40,820 nucleotides of DNA from Candidatus Gastranaerophilales bacterium (GTDB taxonomy: Bacteria > Cyanobacteriota > Vampirovibrionia > Gastranaerophilales > Gastranaerophilaceae): contig CALUWL010000008.1 in NCBI GenBank assembly GCA_944324445.1, forward strand, positions 1 to 40,820. The letters run 5' to 3'. Of the stretch, positions 32,731 to 40,718 are shown in pieces. Below the pieces are notes generated by a model, which searched no databases, was not told where the DNA came from, and saw only the letters and a program-made list of their open reading frames with translations. Numbering within the stretch: the first letter of the stretch is position 1; each line of letters starts with the position of its first letter. The translations under genes and the position numbers were made by a program.

Positions 32731-34818
32731 TTATATTTTATCAGAAAATTTGATATTCTTAAAGTAGTGGATTTTAATTTCTATATTTGAAATGTTGGAT
32801 TTGAAAATTTCTGTGTATATTTCTTTAAAATTTTGATTTTTCAAAATGCGGTGATATCCAAGGCATTCTCTTGAAATTATTTCTGTGGGGTTTGTATTTA
32901 GTGCGCTGTAGCAGCAATTAATTTTGTCTTGATTATTAAAAACTATTTTACCATTTTCAATTTTATAGTCAATTATAATATCTTCCCTGTTAAATACGTT
33001 ATCTATTTGAATTTCTCCTTCAACAACAATTAAATCGTACTTATTTAAATTTATTTTATCTATGTTTGCGGCATTTAAAAAATCAAACCTAAACTCTTTA
33101 TTTAATGGGTTTTTAAGATACAACAAAGGCGAATCATTGTTTTTTATTATTGCTATATTTCTGCAGTTCGGATATTTTGATTTAACGGTATCATATATTT
33201 GAGGCGCAAGAAGCAATACATTTGTGATTTTTCCTCTAAAACAGCTTTCTATAAATTTTTCTTGGTTAAAATTATTTTCTTTTAAAATATCAATTATTCT
33301 AAAAAACGGCATTCTCCTTATATGCGTAGGAATAAGCGTCATATAAAAAATCATAAAAAATATTATAAAAGGTTTTAAAAAACTTTTTTTCTTATATGAA
33401 TAAATAAGACAAACGCTTGAAAGACAGACAAAAGCTACTATAAATCTGATTGAAAAGACCATATAAGCTATGCTTAAGGATAAAATAACAATATTTATTA
33501 AAAATGCTAAACCGCAAAAGAAAAGAAAAATTGTTCTTTTGTTTTTATTGAAAAATATTTTCAAAATAGATATGAAAATACAAGGTAAAAATACCATAAA
33601 ACCGAGTATTCCAAAGCCTATAATTTGTTCGTCGGTTATGATGTTTACTTTCTCCATTTCAACATTGCAGCCGATTTTGGGGTTGATATTTATTATTTGA
33701 AAAATTGTATTTTTAAAGTTTAAAATGACATCATTTAAATAATATCCCCATTTAAAACCCGTAAAATCAATCGATTGAAAAGAAAAATGTATTAAATTAG
33801 CAATAAAACCCTGATATCCGCCCCAGAATTTATGTCCTAAGTATGCTGCATGATTAGAAAACGGACTGTGAAAATCGATGAAATTTAATATGTAATTGTA
33901 GGATGAAAAAATTATAAAGTTAATTATTAAAAAACCAATAAATATGCCTAAATTTTTAAAATTTTTTTCTTTTTTTATGAAATATGAAATACCTAAAATT
34001 AAAATTAAAAAGCTAAGTAAAGCTATAAAACCTGTGCTTTTAACCCCAAGAGCAAGCGATAAGGAAAGAGAAGAAAAATATAAATTGTTTCTTAAAAATA
34101 GTGCTATTGAGCAAATTAAAAGCGAGCCAACCAATATATCGGTTTGCATGCTGGGAATTTGAATAATTACAGCAGATAGGGAAGAAAAAAGAAAAATTGC
34201 CCAAAGTCTTTTTCTGTATGAAATTTTAAATTTTGATAAAATGCTGAAATTTGACAAAATAGCTAAAATATAAGAAAAAAAGGATAAAAGCCCGAAACCT
34301 GAAAAATTTTTCTTAAAAATCAACATCCAGCTGTAAAAAATTTCGCTGTTTATAGGCATAATGAGCGCTCTTATATCATTTGTATCAAAATGAGAAAGAT
34401 TTTTTTGAGATACAAATTCAACAGCTCTTAAAAAATGGTATGTCTGGCTGTCAGGCTCTAATGGAGGCATAATAATTGCAAGAAAAAATGTAACTATAAT
34501 TAAAAATAAAAACGCAATACTTAAAACTATTAAAGATTTGTCCAATAAAAGTGCATTTTTTAATCTTTTAAAATTTATAGAATTTTTGAAATTTAAAATC
34601 GGAAATTTCCTTTTTTTCCAAAAAAAAAGTAAAATAATAAGTTCTAAAATGTTTAAAAAAATTACATTTTTTGCTTCAATTAAGCTGAATAAAGATAAAA
34701 TTTCAATATTTAAAATTATAAGCGCAAAAAAAGCTATGAAAATAATTAAACCGCTTTCAAATATTGAAGCAATTATAAACGAAGAAAAAAGATTTAAAAA
34801 AATCCCTAAAAAAAACAT
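32731..34818 (-). CDS. GT-C-type integral membrane glycosyltransferase (GT39/ArnT-like)
   Basis: 695 residues, exceptionally AT-rich, with about 11-13 hydrophobic helices through residue ~480 and a soluble C-terminal domain. The first large loop after the third or fourth helix carries PPLEPDSQTYHFLRAVEF. Its acidic pair and Arg match the catalytic loop of lipid-linked-sugar transferases of the dolichyl-P-mannose/ArnT type. It probably transfers a sugar outside the membrane. No polysaccharide operon surrounds it. There is no ribosome-binding site; TAAAAT lies 7 nt before the ATG, suggesting a leaderless mRNA. Confidence 0.6.
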   Translation of the reverse strand: MFFLGIFLNLFSSFIIASIFESGLIIFIAFFALIILNIEILSLFSLIEAKNVIFLNILELIILLFFWKKRKFPILNFKNSINFKRLKNALLLDKSLIVLSIAFLFLIIVTFFLAIIMPPLEPDSQTYHFLRAVEFVSQKNLSHFDTNDIRALIMPINSEIFYSWMLIFKKNFSGFGLLSFFSYILAILSNFSILSKFKISYRKRLWAIFLFSSLSAVIIQIPSMQTDILVGSLLICSIALFLRNNLYFSSLSLSLALGVKSTGFIALLSFLILILGISYFIKKEKNFKNLGIFIGFLIINFIIFSSYNYILNFIDFHSPFSNHAAYLGHKFWGGYQGFIANLIHFSFQSIDFTGFKWGYYLNDVILNFKNTIFQIININPKIGCNVEMEKVNIITDEQIIGFGILGFMVFLPCIFISILKIFFNKNKRTIFLFFCGLAFLINIVILSLSIAYMVFSIRFIVAFVCLSSVCLIYSYKKKSFLKPFIIFFMIFYMTLIPTHIRRMPFFRIIDILKENNFNQEKFIESCFRGKITNVLLLAPQIYDTVKSKYPNCRNIAIIKNNDSPLLYLKNPLNKEFRFDFLNAANIDKINLNKYDLIVVEGEIQIDNVFNREDIIIDYKIENGKIVFNNQDKINCCYSALNTNPTEIISRECLGYHRILKNQNFKEIYTEIFKSNISNIEIKIHYFKNIKFSDKI

Positions 34819-34845
34819 AATTTAATTTTACAAATTAATTAAAAA

Positions 34846-35175
34846 TTAGGCAACTAAAAAGCGGCGTTTGATAAGTTCTCTCTTATTTTCAATGAAATCA
34901 TTTTGATTAATGTAAGATTTTAGAGAACCCTCTTTTAAAATAATTGAAAGATACGTTAAAGTTTCGTCTTGTAAATTGAAAAGTTTAAATTTATCCGATA
35001 AAAGTGCCAAAATAAATTTTTTAGAATGAATTGTGCGGACATTTTTCATATTAAGTCCTGCAATTTTATAATTTTTAGCTTTTTTTAAAATTTTATCTGT
35101 TAATTTATCATCTATAATGAAATTATTAACAGTTATAACAATTTTATTATTATAAATTGTATATTTTAAATCCAT
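34846..35175 (-). CDS. STAS-like small protein
   Basis: 109 residues. The pattern of a strand (KIVITVNNFI), a helix, a strand (IAGLNMKNVRTIHSKKF) followed by helix ILALLSDKF, a strand KLFNLQ and a final helix LSIILKEGSLKSYI follows the STAS fold of anti-anti-sigma factors. The usual phospho-acceptor position keeps a Ser (HSKKF), but the flanking DxSG signature is lost. It lies between the glycosyltransferase and the divergent PAS protein. No anti-sigma kinase is nearby. The fold assignment is an inference. Confidence 0.4.
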   Translation of the reverse strand: MDLKYTIYNNKIVITVNNFIIDDKLTDKILKKAKNYKIAGLNMKNVRTIHSKKFILALLSDKFKLFNLQDETLTYLSIILKEGSLKSYINQNDFIENKRELIKRRFLVA

Positions 35176-35316
35176 TATATAGTCATCCCAGTATTCTTCT
35201 ATATTTTATACGGTTTTAAATTAAATGTTAATTATTACAAAGAATAAGCTTGCTATAACTTTTGTTTGAGAAAAAATCATGATAGTATAATTTCAAGAAA
35301 GATTTAAGTTAGATAA

Positions 35317-36444
35317 ATGAAAATATTAGAATATTTCAAAAATCAAAAAGAAGATAACAATTTTAATTTATTGCCTGACGGAATTTTTACGCTTGAACAA
35401 GACGGTAGAATAATTGACGTTAATGATAGAGTTCTTGAAATATATAAAACTACCAGATTTAATATTTTGGGAAGATATTTTTCGGATTTTGTTGAAAACG
35501 GTACTGCTATTTTAAATAAAGTAGTTCAAGAAGGAACTTCTGAAATAGTAAAAGCATTCATAAAAGACGAAGAAAAACCTTCATTGTCGCTTGATATGAC
35601 TGCAAAAAGAAATGCCGAAACGGGAAAAGTTTATGTTGTAGTAAGAAATGTAACCGAAAAACAAAGCGAAAATAAAGTCATAAAAGAAAAATTCTCTGTA
35701 GCGCAAAAGATAATAGACGGCAAAAACGATTTTCTTCTTGATTCTTCGGGAGCTATCTTATCTAATTTGGTTTCAATTTGCGGATTTTCAAGAGCACTAT
35801 TAGATGGAATAGGCGGAGCGTTATCTGAAAAACAGCAGAAATATTTGAATATAATTAATATTAATTCAAGGGATTTGAATTATGATTTAGAAAAATTGTT
35901 TACTTTGTTTAAAGCTGAATCGAAAAAAATTCAATACAATTATAAGCTTTTTGATTTAATTGGGTTGATTAAATCAATAGAAAGACTTTATGAAAAGGAT
36001 TTCAGGGATAAAAAAATTATTTTCTCTCTTGATTATTCAACTTTAACAGAAAGAGATTGCTATTTAGATAGCGAAATTGTGGAATACATTCTGCGTTCTG
36101 TAATGGATATATTTTCAAGATTTGCAAATCTTGGCAAATGTTCACTGAACATTGGTCATCCGCCTTTAGATTTTTTAAAAACCAGAGAATTTGCCGCAAA
36201 TGACTCTTATGATACAAAAAAATATGTGTTGTTTGAAGCTAAAATTGCGGATTTAGTTTTTAGTAAAGATGAATTGGATAATATCTTTGATACCTATTAT
36301 AAAGGTACAATTAAGCGTCCAATAGGGCTTAAAGCTTCTTTAAACCTTTTAAAAACTTATATAACTGATTTTAGAGGGGATATTTGGGTTTATTCAAAAG
36401 AAAATTTTGGCACAATGATTACATTTGTGTTACCTTTAAGATAG
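35317..36444 (+). CDS. PAS-domain protein with degenerate histidine-kinase module
   Basis: 375 residues. A PAS domain (about 18-114) is followed by a helical pair resembling the HisKA dimerisation domain (about 130-205) and a C-terminal region resembling HATPase_c. The phospho-acceptor segment reads SSGAILSNL where 'SHELRTPL' is expected, so the His is absent. The N box has no clear Asn, the DxGxG box is replaced (FEAKIADLVFS), and the G2 box reads GLKASL. IFDTYYKG and FGTMITFVLPL keep the outline. ATP binding and autophosphorylation are doubtful. TATAAT at 35286-35291 is upstream; there is no clear ribosome-binding site. Confidence 0.7.
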   Translation: MKILEYFKNQKEDNNFNLLPDGIFTLEQDGRIIDVNDRVLEIYKTTRFNILGRYFSDFVENGTAILNKVVQEGTSEIVKAFIKDEEKPSLSLDMTAKRNAETGKVYVVVRNVTEKQSENKVIKEKFSVAQKIIDGKNDFLLDSSGAILSNLVSICGFSRALLDGIGGALSEKQQKYLNIININSRDLNYDLEKLFTLFKAESKKIQYNYKLFDLIGLIKSIERLYEKDFRDKKIIFSLDYSTLTERDCYLDSEIVEYILRSVMDIFSRFANLGKCSLNIGHPPLDFLKTREFAANDSYDTKKYVLFEAKIADLVFSKDELDNIFDTYYKGTIKRPIGLKASLNLLKTYITDFRGDIWVYSKENFGTMITFVLPLR

Positions 36445-36467
36445 ATGGATAAAAAGAGCAAGGTTTA

Positions 36468-37562
36468 ATGGCGAAAGTAGTTTTAAAAAATATTTCAAAA
36501 AATTTCGGCAAAAAGGAAATTTTAAAGGATATTAATTTAGAAATAAATGACGGTGAATTTATTGTTCTTGTTGGAGCGTCCGGTTGCGGCAAGTCTACTT
36601 TATTGAGAATGATTGCCGGGCTTGAAGTCCCAACAGATGGCGAAATATATATTGAAGATAAATTAGTAAATAATGTTCAGCCCAAAGATAGGGATATTGC
36701 AATGGTCTTTCAAAATTACGCTCTATATCCTCATCTTTCGGTTAAAGATAATATTGCTTTAGGTTTAAAAGTTAGAGGCACTGCAAAATGTGAAATTCAA
36801 AGACGAGTTACACGTGCAGTTGAAATTTTAAAGCTTGAAGAATATCTAAATGCAAAACCCAAAGAGCTTTCAGGTGGTCAGCGCCAGCGTGTTGCTCTTG
36901 CTCGTGCAATTGTAAGAGAGCCTAAAGTTTTTTTAATGGATGAACCTTTATCTAATCTTGATGCTAAATTAAGAAGCGAAATGCGCTCTGAAATTAAAAA
37001 ATTGCATAACAAATTAAAAACAACTTTTATTTATGTAACTCATGATCAAACAGAAGCTCTTACTATGGGGGATAGAATTGTTGTATTGAATAATGGTGTA
37101 ATTCAACAGATTGATACTCCTCATAACATATATAATCATCCAAATAATGTTTTTGTTGCAACTTTTATGGGCGCAAATCCTATGAATATTGCGCGTGCGG
37201 AAATTAAAAACGGAATTATGGTTATGGGTAATATTTCCCTTAGTTTAAATTCTTTGCCTGTTGTAATTAAAGATAAAGAAAGTATTTTAGTCGGTGTTCG
37301 CCCCGAAGATGTTGTTGTTGAAGGAAATCCCTTGTATCCTTTTAATTTAATTAAATTTAGCGCTAAAGTTAATTTTGAAGAAAACTTAGGCGCATATAAA
37401 AATGTATATTTTAAAGTCGGAGATTGCGAATTTTGCTCAACAGTAAATTCTCAAATCCCTTTGGATAGCGAGGTTAAATTTTCAATAAATCCGAGAGATT
37501 TACATTTCTTTGATGTTGAAACAAAAGAACCTTTGTATAGAGTGTCAAATTTTAGTATTTAG
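36468..37562 (+). CDS. ABC transporter ATPase, MalK/UgpC/MsmX type
   Basis: 364 residues. Walker A GASGCGKST (36-44), Q-loop MVFQNYALYPH, signature LSGGQRQRVALARAI, Walker B VFLMDEPLSNLDAKLR, and switch-His VTHDQTEAL are all intact. The C-terminal part (about 240-364) is the TOBE/OB extension typical of sugar-importer ATPases. No permease or binding-protein gene is adjacent, so it may be a shared ATPase serving several sugar importers, like MsmX. AAGG precedes the ATG. Its stop overlaps the stop of convergent leuA by 4 nt. Confidence 0.9.
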   Translation: MAKVVLKNISKNFGKKEILKDINLEINDGEFIVLVGASGCGKSTLLRMIAGLEVPTDGEIYIEDKLVNNVQPKDRDIAMVFQNYALYPHLSVKDNIALGLKVRGTAKCEIQRRVTRAVEILKLEEYLNAKPKELSGGQRQRVALARAIVREPKVFLMDEPLSNLDAKLRSEMRSEIKKLHNKLKTTFIYVTHDQTEALTMGDRIVVLNNGVIQQIDTPHNIYNHPNNVFVATFMGANPMNIARAEIKNGIMVMGNISLSLNSLPVVIKDKESILVGVRPEDVVVEGNPLYPFNLIKFSAKVNFEENLGAYKNVYFKVGDCEFCSTVNSQIPLDSEVKFSINPRDLHFFDVETKEPLYRVSNFSI

Positions 37563-39106
37563 ATATAAATTTGATTTAGAGCGTTAAATATTGCTTTCAC
37601 GTTTGCTTGAGCGGTTGATGTATCTATTGCTCTTCCTATTATTTCTCTGCCGTCTTTATCAAGCATAGAAATCATACTCATTGCTCTTGCTGATGAGCCT
37701 TCTGTGTCGCCATCCAGTGAATATTGTTTATAATAGGATAGTTTTGTTTCAAAACCAAGTTTCTTTAAACCGTTTAAGCAAGCATCTAAAGGCCCGTTTC
37801 CTTTTCCTATTACTTCTTTTCTTTCGCCTTTAAAGTTAAAGAACAGGTCAAATATTCCCTTTTCGATTTCTTTTAAGGATACAAGCTCAAAAGCACCTTC
37901 TATATTGCATATTTTATCAAAATATAATTGTAAAATTTCTTTATCGGTTAACTCACCTTTAGTTTCTGCAATTTTTTTAGCTATAGGAGTAAGATAAACA
38001 GATTCTTGTATTGTAATTGGGTATTTGAGAGCTTTTATTATGTCATAGATTGCAGTTTTACCTGATTGAGAAGTGAAGCTGATTTTTTCATCATCAAATC
38101 TTCCTATTAAATCAGGATGAATTGGTCTGTATGCACCAAAATCCATGTCTTTTGTTTTAATTGCTCCGTCTTGGTGTATTCCGCTTCTGTGCGCAAGTGC
38201 TTCTGGGCCTATAAGGGGAGCTTTTTCGTATATTTTAACTTTTGACATCTGTGAAATAATTAAAGCTGTTTCATATAATTTATCGAGTTTAATGCCTGTA
38301 TCCACTCCGCAGTTATGTAAAGCTATTGCAACTTGCATAAAATCGGTGTTTCCTGCACGTTCTCCAAGTCCGTTCAGGCAGCATTCCAGTTGTATGGCAC
38401 CTTTAAAATAGCTTTCAACTGTTGTAGCAGTTGCCATTCCGAGGTCATTATGGTTGTGAACTGAAATGGTTACGTTTTCGGGCAAATTTTCTTTAACTTT
38501 TGAAATCATATCAAGAAATCTTTTCGGGCGGTATCTTTCAACGGTGTTTGGCAAGTTTATAGTTGTTGCGCCCTTTTTTACGATATCTTTTAAAACGTCA
38601 ATTACAAAATCAAGATTATCAAGACAATCTCCAAAATGTTCAACCGAAAATTCAACGTCTGCGTTTTTGTTTTCTTTAATTAAATTTTTATATCCGTATT
38701 CAACCGCATCAATTGCAAGAGTTGCAGCTTCATCAGGTTTTTTATTTAAAACATGCTCCATATGGAAAGGTGAAAGCGTTATAAAAGTGTGCAGGCGGGG
38801 CTTTTTAGCGTTTTTTACCGCCATAATGGCTTTATCTATATCTTCTTTATGTGCTCTTGCAAGAACCGAAACAAGAGTATCTTTAGCGCGTTGCGCAAGG
38901 GTTTTGCAGGATATAAAATCCATTTGAGATGAAGCAGGAAAACCAATTTCAATTGCAGGAATATTAAGTGCAACTATTTTGTCAAATATAAATTCTTTTT
39001 CTTCAAGGCTCCAAGGTTTTTTCAGCGATTGGTTGCCATCCCTTAAAGTTATATCATAAAAGAATGGTTTTTTTAGAATTGGTGCGGGGTTTTCATTTCT
39101 TTGCAT
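37559..39106 (-). CDS. leuA: 2-isopropylmalate synthase
   Basis: Condenses acetyl-CoA with 2-oxoisovalerate, the first leucine-specific step. 515 residues. The DRE-TIM barrel has YDITLRDGNQSL, EIGFPASSQMDF, metal ligands in SVHNHNDLG, and GLGERAGNTDFMQVA. The C-terminal LeuA regulatory domain (about 385-510) contains GKGNGPLDACLNGL and SMISMLDKDGREIIGRAIDT, consistent with leucine feedback. 'RDGNQ' followed by a Pro-containing linker is closer to the type found in actinobacteria and yeast than to the E. coli form. No leuBCD is nearby. Citramalate or homocitrate synthase are less likely alternatives. Confidence 0.88.
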   Translation of the reverse strand: MQRNENPAPILKKPFFYDITLRDGNQSLKKPWSLEEKEFIFDKIVALNIPAIEIGFPASSQMDFISCKTLAQRAKDTLVSVLARAHKEDIDKAIMAVKNAKKPRLHTFITLSPFHMEHVLNKKPDEAATLAIDAVEYGYKNLIKENKNADVEFSVEHFGDCLDNLDFVIDVLKDIVKKGATTINLPNTVERYRPKRFLDMISKVKENLPENVTISVHNHNDLGMATATTVESYFKGAIQLECCLNGLGERAGNTDFMQVAIALHNCGVDTGIKLDKLYETALIISQMSKVKIYEKAPLIGPEALAHRSGIHQDGAIKTKDMDFGAYRPIHPDLIGRFDDEKISFTSQSGKTAIYDIIKALKYPITIQESVYLTPIAKKIAETKGELTDKEILQLYFDKICNIEGAFELVSLKEIEKGIFDLFFNFKGERKEVIGKGNGPLDACLNGLKKLGFETKLSYYKQYSLDGDTEGSSARAMSMISMLDKDGREIIGRAIDTSTAQANVKAIFNALNQIYI

Positions 39107-39145
39107 AATCTTAATATCCCATATAGTTTATTTTTTTATCTTTTT

Positions 39146-39154
39146 TGCTATAAT
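39146..39154 (+). promoter_or_regulatory. Extended -10 upstream of the NNQQNFKG cassette
   Basis: TGCTATAAT, an exact extended -10, predicts a start near 39161 and a leader of about 125 nt to the ATG at 39286. The same interval must also hold the promoter of leuA on the minus strand, which I could not identify with confidence. Confidence 0.45.
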
Positions 39155-39285
39155 AAATTTTATTCTAAACAGACTTGTATGGTCAACGGGGATTAATGTA
39201 AAAAAATGTTAAAGTGAGCTTTTAAAATAGCAAAATAATTTATTTAGCATTTTTTCAAATATTGGTTAATTATAAGAAGTTTTAT

Positions 39286-39921
39286 ATGAGAATAAATAGC
39301 GTTAACAATCAACAAAATTTTAAAGGTACAGCAGCTGATAAGGTGGTCGGTTTTATTGCAAAACATCCTGGGACAATGGCAGCTCTTGCGGGTTCATCTG
39401 TTATTGCTCAAAAGGTTGTAATGTCTGCTGCTGAAGCAACAATTGGACCTGCAATGGATATTACCATAGGTAGTACTATTTCAAAAGTTACAAATGAAAA
39501 AGACGGAAGAACTAAAAAAAGTTCTAAAGTTCAAGCGGTAAGAACATTTTCTCAAGCAGTAGGCGGTACTTTTGTCGGTGTTATAATCCGCGGCTTGTGT
39601 ATTGCCGGTGCTACTGCTTTATGTATGAAATTGGGTGAAAAAGCAGGTCAAAAGCTCGGCGAAACGTTTGGTGATAAAGCTATAAATTTAATTAATGATG
39701 GTGTAGATAAAAGCAGTTTGTATTCCAGAACCAAAAATGCATCCGACTGGGGTAAGAACATAGGCGGAGCGGCTGCACTTCTTGTTATGCTTGTAACTAA
39801 TTTTATAATTGATGTACCCATTATAAATGCAATAAATAAAAAAGCATTTGGTCTTGTTAAAAAATTACACGGTAAAGAAGAAAAAACCTCTGAAAATGTT
39901 GAAAATAAGGAGGTTAAATAA
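39286..39921 (+). CDS. Hypothetical protein with NNQQNFKG N terminus and membrane-like helices
   Basis: 212 residues from ATG 39286, preferred over the upstream TTG at 39262 because the protein then begins MRINSVNNQQNFKG, a compact opening motif that I associate with proteins of this lineage. Hydrophobic, Gly/Ala-rich segments occur near 35-58 and 90-112, with another near 160-185. Charged linkers and an acidic tail (EEKTSENVENKE) complete it. No enzyme motif. It is translationally coupled to the next gene (TAATG overlap, with AGGAGG just before). Confidence 0.55.
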   Translation: MRINSVNNQQNFKGTAADKVVGFIAKHPGTMAALAGSSVIAQKVVMSAAEATIGPAMDITIGSTISKVTNEKDGRTKKSSKVQAVRTFSQAVGGTFVGVIIRGLCIAGATALCMKLGEKAGQKLGETFGDKAINLINDGVDKSSLYSRTKNASDWGKNIGGAAALLVMLVTNFIIDVPIINAINKKAFGLVKKLHGKEEKTSENVENKEVK

Positions 39922-40640
39922 TGAGTGATAACATTTTAAATTTGCTTAAATCGCTTAAACCCGGTGCAGAAAATGCAGGGAAATCTTTACTTTTATTAAA
40001 TGCTTTAGGTATGGTTTTTGCTGCTGCAAGTAATACGGTTGCAAGTGCGGTTGATAAAAATACTTCAGCGGAAGATAAAAAATTCCTTATACCTGCAGGT
40101 GTCGCAACCGGAGTTGCAAATATCAGTATATATTATGCAATGACAGATAAGTTGGTTAAAAAACTTATAGATGTTGCAGGAAATTATGTTGATAATTTAA
40201 AAGACACGGACTTAGCTGAAAAAGCTGCTGAATTTGCAAAATCAAGAATTGCAAAAGCTGAAAAAGGTTTATTTAAAAAACCTGAATTGGCTGAATCAAT
40301 GAAGCAAGCATTTTTTAAAAACGGTAATATTGCAGATGGTATAACTGATGCTGCAAAAAATTTGTATAAAAGCAATTTTGAAGCCGCTGCAGGTGTTGCA
40401 GGTGCTTTTATAGGAGCTGTTATAGGTTCATCTATATTAACTCCTATTATAAGAGATGTCAGCGCTTATTTTATTCAAAAGAAAATGGAAAAAAATAATC
40501 CTGAATTAGCAAATAAGCCATATAGACCTTATTATGACCCAACACGTGTCGGAACAGGTTTGTATAATAGAAGACAACCGTTATCTATGAAAAGCTTTAT
40601 GGCATTTACTAATGCAAGAAGCGGTAATATGAAGGTTTAA
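39921..40640 (+). CDS. Hypothetical protein, second gene of the cassette
   Basis: 239 residues. The layout resembles the first protein: Ala/Gly-rich hydrophobic segments (about 20-45, 53-75 and 150-178) with amphipathic, lysine-rich linkers. It ends in a distinctive basic, Tyr/Pro-rich tail (RPYYDPTRVGTGLYNRRQP then SMKSFMAF). The ATG overlaps the previous stop, and AGGAGG lies 6 nt upstream, the strongest ribosome-binding site in the window. A terminator follows. The two proteins probably act together, but no function is known to me. Confidence 0.55.
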   Translation: MSDNILNLLKSLKPGAENAGKSLLLLNALGMVFAAASNTVASAVDKNTSAEDKKFLIPAGVATGVANISIYYAMTDKLVKKLIDVAGNYVDNLKDTDLAEKAAEFAKSRIAKAEKGLFKKPELAESMKQAFFKNGNIADGITDAAKNLYKSNFEAAAGVAGAFIGAVIGSSILTPIIRDVSAYFIQKKMEKNNPELANKPYRPYYDPTRVGTGLYNRRQPLSMKSFMAFTNARSGNMKV

Positions 40641-40677
40641 TCGGTTTTTTAATATTGATTTAAAATTTGATTTTTAA

Positions 40678-40708
40678 AAAAAGACGAGCAGTGAGCTTGT
40701 CTTTTTTC
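40678..40708 (+). terminator. Bidirectional intrinsic terminator between convergent genes
   Basis: AAAAAAGAC plus GAGC (40678-40690) pairs with GCTT plus GTCTTTTTT (40696-40708) around an AGTGA loop. A residues on one side and T residues on the other allow termination of both the cassette and the minus-strand gene at the window's edge. Confidence 0.85.
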
Positions 40709-40718
40709 ACACACGGCT

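Noticed and set aside
32731-34818. Very AT-rich glycosyltransferase considered as horizontally acquired
   Set aside because: Its bias follows from the Phe/Ile/Leu/Lys-rich membrane composition; other membrane genes in the window look the same and no mobility gene flanks it.
38145-38927. Two long open plus-strand frames opposite leuA
   Set aside because: Shadows of leuA; no ribosome-binding sites or recognisable domains.
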